Assembly (NCBI GenBank): GCA_012845835.1
Contig: JABAKD010000021.1
Location: 14,386,978-14,450,977, forward strand
Source of the DNA: Undaria pinnatifida
Taxonomy: Eukaryota > Sar > Phaeophyceae > Laminariales > Alariaceae
Direction of reading: 5' to 3'
Length of the DNA stretch: 64,000 nt
Position 1 is the stretch's first letter. Each line of letters begins with the position of its first letter. The notes below the pieces were generated by a model. That model ran no database searches, had not been told where the DNA came from, and saw only the letters and a program-made list of their open reading frames with translations. The translations under genes were made by a program, and so were the position numbers. Shown in pieces: positions 35,301-44,300 of the stretch.

Positions 35301-38300
35301 CACAATACTCGGAGTACGGGTATTATACCTTTGTTACAATAACCGGGGAGCCCACGTGCATTAGTTCAGGTTTAAGCCCAAAGAGTGTTCTAGTATTTTG
35401 GATCTTATTATCATGTATTATCTTGTCGGTGACACCAACCGAACAGCCAAAGTACAGCTGTATGTAGCAGTACGTAACGTATATTCATATTATGATAGTA
35501 ATGACATTAGTAGTAGCACCTAGTACTACTGTAGGTCCTCTTCACGTTTTCCCATGGGCACATACTATATTAACGAAGGACACTTTTGAATCGAAGACAT
35601 CCTCTTTGATGAAAATCAAATTGAATTCAATTCGATGTGGTAGAAACATACAAATTTGGCTCCTATCGGGAAACAACGTGTTGCGTATTGTGAATGTTTC
35701 TTTTTCCCGATCAGAACAACACATAGATCTGCCGGGACGGCGATGCAGTTACCATCGACGTCTTGTACACTACCCTCTGTGTTTTGGGTAGCTTCGTTTC
35801 TTTGTCGCCGAAATTGGCTTGTATCGAGATGGTAAGAAAATTTGGACCTATGGCCGCCAATATATATTTAAGGCGCCACAACCGGAGGACGCTATGGTAA
35901 GATCTGTTACAGCGCAGAATAGCAGTGAGCACGACTGTTGCCCCGGTCGTCACTCGTTGAGGTTCACGATTTATCGCCTCTCTCGGTGTTGTTTTTCTCC
36001 ATACTTAATTTTTTATTTCCCTTCGACCTACGGCAGATTGCCTCGGGGACATTGGCCCAGTGATAACATGCCATGCACGTTGGATTAAATCCTCCGCTTC
36101 GAATCAAACATACCACCCCCGAGGGGTTGTGCATTTACCCGGGCATTTCCCGTACCCGAAACTTTTGTAAGTTTTGTATGTGGGACGTTCATACCCGTAC
36201 CCGGGTCTTCTGTAAGTTCTGTACGCCGTGCCACAATACCTGGAATCTCTGGGAGTTCTGTAAGACTGTCATACCCGTACCCGAAACTTATGTTTGTTCT
36301 GTAGGACATTCATACCCGTACCCGCAACTTCTGCAAGTTCCGTACGCCCGTGCCCCACATTACCTGGAATTTCTTGAAGTTCTAGAAGACTGTCATACCC
36401 GTTCCCGAACTTCTGATAGTTCTGTAGGACATTCATACTCGTACCGGAACTTCTGTGGGGTCTGTACACCCCGTTCCACAATACCCGGGGTACGTGTACG
36501 TCATCTTTTATACCCGCCAGGATCTTCCGTGAGTTCTGTACGCCCGTGCCAAAACACCCGGAACTTGTGGAAGTTCTGCAACATTTTTATACCCGTACCC
36601 GAAACTCATGGAAGTTCTACTTTCAATTAACCGTTTCCCCTCACGCACCAAAGATGGAGGGGACTGAGAAGGAATTCGCCATTCCCAAAACATAATTACT
36701 GATTTGGGTTGTGTGACGTGCATTTTCCTAACAAAACTCGCGGTGCGATATTGTACGTCATCCGGTTTAACAGATAAATTGGTGACGGTTGATAGCTGTA
36801 GGGGTACGGTTAGTATCGGTAGTATTTTTTTTAAGGCACGCCCGGGAGGTGACGACAGGTATTGTTAGTATGATAACCATAAGTCTCATATTTCGGGTAC
36901 GCACAAGAGATGAAGACAAACATGTTGCAGTTTGGTTGTCTTATACACTGCGGGCTACTTCGAGATTAGCTTGTTGTCAAACTCAACCACGATCTAGCAT
37001 AGTGCGGTACACGAAATGAAAAATCAGGTAGTGAGGAAATATGGTATTATTCACGTGTTACGATGCAGTATGTGGTGGAAATATCGGGATGTAGTTTTCA
37101 CGTTAGTTTGAAATTCCCACCCTGAATTTGTCTCGGTTATGCGCACAAGTACTGTATTAAGATTATGATACTGGAGCTTTGGTTGACAATGATTGATATG
37201 ATTTTGATTATGTTCGAGCCTCCTTTCGTTGGATCGCCCCCCGCCCTTCCTTATCATGCGCGTGTGCAGAGTGTTATGTTTAGCGGTATCTGCTGTTTGT
37301 CGGACCAAAAACAGTGAGCAGGGGGAATGGGGTACCTGGTTGAATATAAGGTTCTTATAGTCCACAGTTAGGTGCTCAATCATTTTATGTACGTGCGTAG
37401 TATACGGAAATATTGAGAACGGACGAAAATGGTCAACATTCCTGCGTGTGTTTCGGAGTTTACCTGATACCGTATCCTATGTACGCGTTTCTAGTCAAGG
37501 TCGTCAAACAGTTTAAAGGATCGTTATTTTTTTACCACGATAGCTTATCAAGTAGCAGAATGGACTAACACTCTAGCAGCACTGTCATACTACGTGTGTC
37601 CAAATCGGGAAGGAACATGCGGAATGACTTGACCCCCGATATAACAACCTCACCACGTGTAGCGAGGGGTTTGCGCTCTTATCTATCGGTATTCTGGAAC
37701 AAAATGAAACACGCGGTTGAATTCGTGCTATACCGGCATAAAACAGTTGTCGAGTCAACTTTGAAATATTGCGACATATTGCGGGGATTTGAAATATATT
37801 TGCGGGGTTTGCGGTGAATGGTGATATATGCATTAGTTCGGTTAGGACAAACCCGCTCGAAGAAGGTCTCAAACAGACTGGCCTTTTGAGCGAGCTGGTC
37901 GAATGCTTGATGCGGCTTGCTAATCAGACACGTCCGGACATTGCGAACGCAGTGAGAGCGGTGGCTAGGAACAAAAATTCACTGAGGAAAGTACACTGGA
38001 AGACTGCAGTCGGTATTTTCGCTGTCACCGGGACTTTACGGAGGAATTTTACGATGGAACACTTGGTTGAGGAGAATGGTATAACATATCATGATTAATA
38101 TACGCTAGGTTCGTTATTTCTACCTCTTGACATTGAAGTATGATTTTTCGAGACTTGGCAACCGTAACGGGTTTTGATAATCTATTGAACCCGGGGGCAT
38201 GCCCGCGTGATCAGGCTATGGTTTTCTCAACTAGCGCCGTGATGACACCCAGCTGAGCCCAATCATCTAATTTTCATCTTGCATGGAGGGGTCACGCCCA

Positions 38301-41300
38301 CCTGTTACCGCTTGTGCGGGGTAGTTTTCGCTTGACCACTTACGAGGATTGAGGCTCGGTATGTAGGAAAAAAGGTCTCAAGCTCGACGAGTTCGGTACG
38401 TCTGAACCCGAGGGCGACAAACCTTTTTACGAGCATATTTTAATTGTTGCTTGACGCATTATTCTGCATATACTAGCTGGAGTTTGGTACTTTCAAGGGT
38501 GCATGATTTTTAGAGAGGCAAGTAACTATTTGTCAACTTTTGAATCAATACCTTTTCACGATTGCTAGATTGCGTTATCTAGTGTGCCATTACTTTGCTC
38601 TTGATTTTCAATTCGGAACCTGAATAGGTTTTCAGTACGTACCCAGCAGGGAGGCATTTGTCTAGTTCGAAAGTGGGTTTTGAGACTGTTATTCCATCAC
38701 ACTTGTTGGCATCCCCATCAACTATGGAGCTTACAACCGTTTTATGTGAAAGGCTGAGTGGTTATTTTGAGGCCGATGTTTGAGTTTTTGGGTTTTCGGA
38801 ATTTGGATTTCAGATTTGGGTTTTCCATCCATGTATTTTGCATTCGAACATTTGTTTTTGGACTCAGGACTTTACGTATTAAATATTAGGTTCGTTAAGA
38901 TTGATGTTAGATACTGTCCCTCAGTTATGTCTCTAGATGCACGGAATCCTTTCCAAGGACTATAGTTCTGCCATATTCTCTCTGGTCACAGTAGTACTGG
39001 AAATATATTGATTGACCGTTGTCCTTATCAAACCGTTTTGCCCTGATGATATGAGAATGTAGCATCATGCCTTATCACTTACGAACCAGGAAGGCAGTTG
39101 ATTGTATTCTTGGATATAATACGGATAGGATGACATTTGAGTATAGTAGGGGTTTTCAGCGATAGGTTAGCTACATTGTAGCGGTATATCGGGATGGTGT
39201 ATTTTTTTGGCTATTTCGCCGTCACTTCTCGTTGTGCTTCATTTACCGAATGAGTCTTCTTCTCTTCACGCTGCGCCTTGGCTAGGGGTAAGTAAATATA
39301 GATTTGCTCGTCTATTACTTGTCTTGATACCGGTGACTCCACTACCCCACTATTGTCAGCTCAACGGGTAAGCCCTCTACGCTTCGTATGGATCAGCAAA
39401 CAACATTTACGACTGAATCCCCAGAGGTGTGATAAACACTAAGCAGGTACTAGTTAGCACATGGATTTCTATTGTAGAATGTGGAGAACCCCCTTCTGAT
39501 CACCAGCGATATAGTCCAAGTGTTCGTTAGGAAGTGGGGCTTCGCGACCGTTTACGGGTTGCTGGCGTAATGAATCGCGACCCCAAGGGATCCAACCGTC
39601 GCCGACAAACGTGCGATGTTGCCTTGGGGCCACGATAATGGTGAAATAGCGGCTTTTCAATCGCCCACAAACTTGGTGGTTGACGTCGCCCACACCATTG
39701 GTGGTTAAAGGTTTATGCTGCAGAACAAAGATGACAACATGCACTGGTGGCTGCTTGCAACAACGTTTGGTTTTAGTGGAGTAATTTGACATTTGTGCTC
39801 GCCATCGTAACGTACAGCGTGCGGTCTAGCGACGCTGAATCCGATCTCCCGTCGATACTGACAAGACGTCGGCTCCCAGCTCTATCTTTCCTCTCGTACT
39901 AAACCCTTTACTCACAATGCCTGCAGGGACGACGCCACAGGCTGGAAGGTGTCTTCGTCGATTGTCGAGAGTTTGTTAAGGGAGATGTACCTGTCAGGCG
40001 CAACCGCGGCGTCAACAGAACGACGGGCAGGGAAACATAGGTACGGAGGGCCGAAAGCACGTATTGATTTACCCGGGAGAAGATCAGCCACTGTTTATTC
40101 ACGTCTGCAGCGTGTACAGCTCGACACAAATAACGTCATCGCCAGCGTGGTTTCAAGACAACAGCTACACCGTGTATTGCGTGTGATATGGTCTTTGGCG
40201 CTTCGCTTTGATCCGCTTTTCGGTCAACCTATTGCTCTAGAGTCAGCCCACGCTATTGGTGCGGCTCAAGTTTCTTATCTCCCAACATGAGTGGCACAAT
40301 GTCGCGCCAGAAACATTACTTCGACAACATATTCGTCCTGTCAATTCGACCAACTTTTCTATCCGCTAGTCAGAAAAAAATATATTCGTTACAGGGTCAA
40401 TCTAACAGATAGGGCCACACTTAAAGAGCTCAACCTGCCTGAATTGTTTGGACCCTAAACATGCACCCCCCCTTTATGGAACGACACTCTAGACAAAGCA
40501 TCCGTCTTGTCGGAAGCCAATGCTATACCGACAGGATGCCGCAGCGCGAAGAGACGGGAGTGCTGCTGCTGAGTGTCATATGGGGAAGCGGGGTAGGTAA
40601 GGGTTTACAGCGGTTGTTATCAGACTGGATAATACGTACACGTCAGCCCCGGACAGCTTGTGAGCCGACCAGCTCTCCCCGAGCGTTTGTGTTGGTCATC
40701 ACTGTTAATCAGGACAGGAAAAGTATATTCAGAGGAGTGATTAGAATGCGCCCGAATGACGCTTGCCTCAGACTTTCGAAAGAAAACAACATTGCAAGTT
40801 TCCTACAACAAAATGCAAAACTGGCCACGCCTGACCCTCAATCGTGCGGCTGAGATTTCCCCGATATTTTGGATAGAAATCTATTTGTTTGAAACGCATG
40901 CGCTGTTTCCACTAGTCTGACAGTTAGCCTACTGCACCGCTTGCACTTCTTCTGCACCTTGTGGCTTGTAATCTACTCGCCTGGTACTAAAATGTTGTCG
41001 ATGTGTACACGCCAGGGTCCTGGCTAAAGCTGGATGGCACGCTAAACTATCGTTGGATAGTTTGGGGCATATACCACCAACATACTTTAGTATTCAAGTG
41101 ACAACAAGTGACAACTTTAGTTTTTTGGTCGCCGTTTACACCCCGAGCCGAATACAACGTTCAACGGCCCTACCGCACCCCCCAGGAGCACCCCTTCGTA
41201 TTGCCGGTTTACAGCGCGACGCTGAGCACATAACAAGGAATCTGATTGTGCTATACCATTAACCTTGTGTTGCCCGCTTGAATCAAGCTTCGGGCCTTTG

Positions 41301-44300
41301 TCCGAATAGACGACCATGCCACGAAGTGGAAAAAAACGTACTGGTAACCATTCCCCCGAAAATGTCTCCCGTCCCGCATTCCGGCTTCGAAATGAAAGTG
41401 CCGTTGACTTTAATTCATCGCTAGAGGGAAAGACTGGAAGCGACACTCACAGCAATGCCAGAGTGCCCATGGAGTCGAACAAATCGGCCGGTATCGTTGT
41501 CAAGTCGTTCCTACTCAGGTCTCTGAAGAATGGCACGAACCGCGATGGAGGCAGGGGGAGAGATTCGGTAAAAGGGGATGAAGGAGAAACGTTAGCGACA
41601 TGTAAGCGCGAAGAAAAAGGTAGAAAAAAGGCGGCCGACGCTTGGTTCTGCGAAACAGCCTTGATCTTAGCCCACCGAAAACAACGTGAACAACAAGTCG
41701 TGTGTTCGGTCAGTCGTCCAAGGGCGTCAGAAACCGTCCATGCACGCTGTCTTCTTTCAACGTGGCCTGGTGCATTTGCAATTACGGGCACACTTACTTG
41801 TTCGATCTTCATTTCGACTCCAGAGAGAAGCAATGATAAGATGATGACGATAGCGACTTATGCATTCCACGCAAGGACTACCCAAGCGGAGCGAAAGGAG
41901 GTGTACGACGCGTGGCGCAGGATAATTACTCCTGAATATTTGACCCAACTTCCCGTATAAAAGATCAGGCCGCACTTTTCTCCAGTTTTTGTCGTTTTTT
42001 TTTTGTGCCGAAACACATTCTAATAGTTTTTCTTGCTCAAGAGCACACTCCTAACTCCCCATCCATTGGCACGCGGCACGTTGCTGTTGCGTTTTAAATT
42101 TCCTCTAACCATTGTTCACCAACAAGAAAAAAATCTGGAGGTTTTTACCGCTACATGCTCATATACACTTACCAAGAGGTGAACCCCGATTGAGTTTCTT
42201 GCCCAGCGACGTGAAATGAAATATTCCAATAGAATGTAACCATGTGGTGCTGCGTGTATGCTGCTGGGTTGCTGCTTCCGATGTTTTTTGCCCGTGACAG
42301 CGACGCCCATCGCATTATCGTTGGCAGTGGACAATGCCCACACACAAGGCATGATCAACCACGGTCTCATTACTGAACTGAGCTGCATTGAATTAAATCA
42401 CGCTCAGGATCGTCAAACGGGAAAACCAGGTAAGAGGCAGCTTACGCGTAGTTCGAATTTTCTACCGCAAAAAACCCAGTCGAATGATTCCGAAGATGTA
42501 GCACGTTTAAGACTATTCTCGTCTTGACGAGACTCTGCTGTGTGACACTTACCAGTCTCGAGGCCCTGTCTCTGTGCCTAGATTTTTAGCGGTGGCGTCC
42601 AAGTGTCTGTTACGATCACTTGTGAAGAAAGAGGAAAAGGTTAGTTTGAAAGTGGCGTTTACGTGGCCGAATGATAAAAAAGGGAAGTGAGAGAGAAGGG
42701 CAGGGCTTTTCCTCGTTGCCACGGCACAGAGCTCATGTTCCGGGCAGATGTACTCTACGGGTCGTCGTACTAGCCGACCGTCCAACCTATAGCAATTCCC
42801 TGTCAAGTTCCTTACATCATTCTTAGCTGCTTGTGGTGATGAGCTGGTTATCTCACATTGTACTCAACGTATCGAAACATATGTTGGATACAGTGCGTCG
42901 CCGTAAAGGAACAAACTTAATCTCGTCGCGTACTTGATTTCCCCGCATCCACATTAAGGCACGTAGTTTACCCTTGAGCAGTGACTGCACCTCAACAAAG
43001 ACATGGATTCCGACATCCATGTACGAATCTTGTCATTCACAATTCAATATTGAAATGGACATGGCCACCGTATGTCGCAGGGGATTTGGGTTCACACAGG
43101 GCGAATACCTAGTGAGCATTTTTCATCGGGTTAATGTTTTCGAATGCCTCCCACTGCTTGGTTTGAGTTTCGGTATATACTTTTTCAGTTTGGTAGGGAG
43201 ATTTTGGTGCGGTGATCTTCAGAAAATGACGCCCAGCCGTCTCGTACCGTCCCCCGCCGCCGTTGGTTTCGCCATGTGTTCCATCAATCGTTTATGGACA
43301 GGCTTGCTGGTATTGTATGGCTAACAGTGTTGGTTGCCGTTACTTTTCCCGCAATATTACGTCATGTCTCAGTGATGACGACATGCTTGCCCGCATTCTA
43401 ATAGCAGGGAAACATACATTAAAAACATGTCGCTGCGTCCAACACCGTCAAAACACGCCTTGATGTCAGGGATATCTTCGTCGGTAAGCCCGCAATTAGT
43501 CCATTCCCTGAAATTTGAAGCAACGAAGAGGAAATAGGGATGGTCGATGAGATTGCAAGATATACGTTCGTGGCATATTCGAGTAGCTGGGTGTACCGTT
43601 GCCGTTGGAGCAAGTAGCCTTAGAATGAGAGAGCATTCCACAACATCCCTAAACGTGGGTGGCCCGACGACAAGCATGCCTCGCACGAGGCATCCTCGGG
43701 ACGCGTCGACGCTGTGGCACCCATCTATTTGATTCGTAGCTTGTTTCCTTTGTGGCAAAATATCTGGTAGCACATACATAACTGAACCTACGGCACAGTT
43801 TTTGTTGTAGACTAAACATCGACAAGCCGAACAGTGTACGTTGAAAAATGGTAATATTCGTAACGTTCTTGATGTATTTTTCCTTAAAAACAGTACGGGT
43901 ACAGCACCGCAAGGGAGACACTCGGATAAAGCTGCTTCAAAAGCCACTTGGTCAAACTCCACATCACTTTCCAGTAAAAAAAAAAAATGGAACGATCTCA
44001 CTCACACCACTGTTGCCGGAGTACATGACGTAAGGCACACGTTGAGACCTGAATCCGGATCGGGCAAGAAGGCGGGTTCACACGTGGATGCGCCGGGAAA
44101 ATGGATTCAGTTAAACGTCCATGCCCTGTGCAATTCAGGATTAAATGTTTCTTCATCGTCTGCTTTTTCGTCAGGGGATCCCTTCGACCAGCACACACCC
44201 TAATATACCCCGGATAGGTTGTTTCTGCCAGCGAGGGCGTTGAAAGAACGGGCCGAGAGGAGGAGGGAGAACGGAGAGGCACAGACTTCTGCTTTAGTCG

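Larger units (their letters stand above)
25934..39915 (-). other. 13,982-bp intron of the LRR-EGF gene packed with repeats
   Basis: Bounded by a GTGAGT donor at 39915 and an AG acceptor at 25934. It contains repeat E copy 2, GF copy 2, two copies of repeat X, a Q-rich tandem region, the TTG/TAG array, a LINE 3' end, 41-bp minisatellites and a Copia fragment. Between 25934 and 27384 nothing is recognised. Phase continuity across it (TT|A giving Leu) supports one gene, but an unseen gene boundary inside cannot be excluded. Confidence 0.55.

Noticed and set aside
41316..41960. 214-codon plus-strand frame
   Set aside because: It is antisense to LRR exon 1 and its intron, has no recognisable domain and no sign of codon constraint.
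42161..42200. GTAAGT donor on the minus strand as another LRR exon
   Set aside because: The preceding 25-30 nt lack LRR spacing and a proper acceptor in phase.
43369..44001. 210-codon minus-strand frame taken as a single exon
   Set aside because: Only the 90-nt part at 43418-43507 has LRR N-cap features and splice signals; the rest reads as intron.
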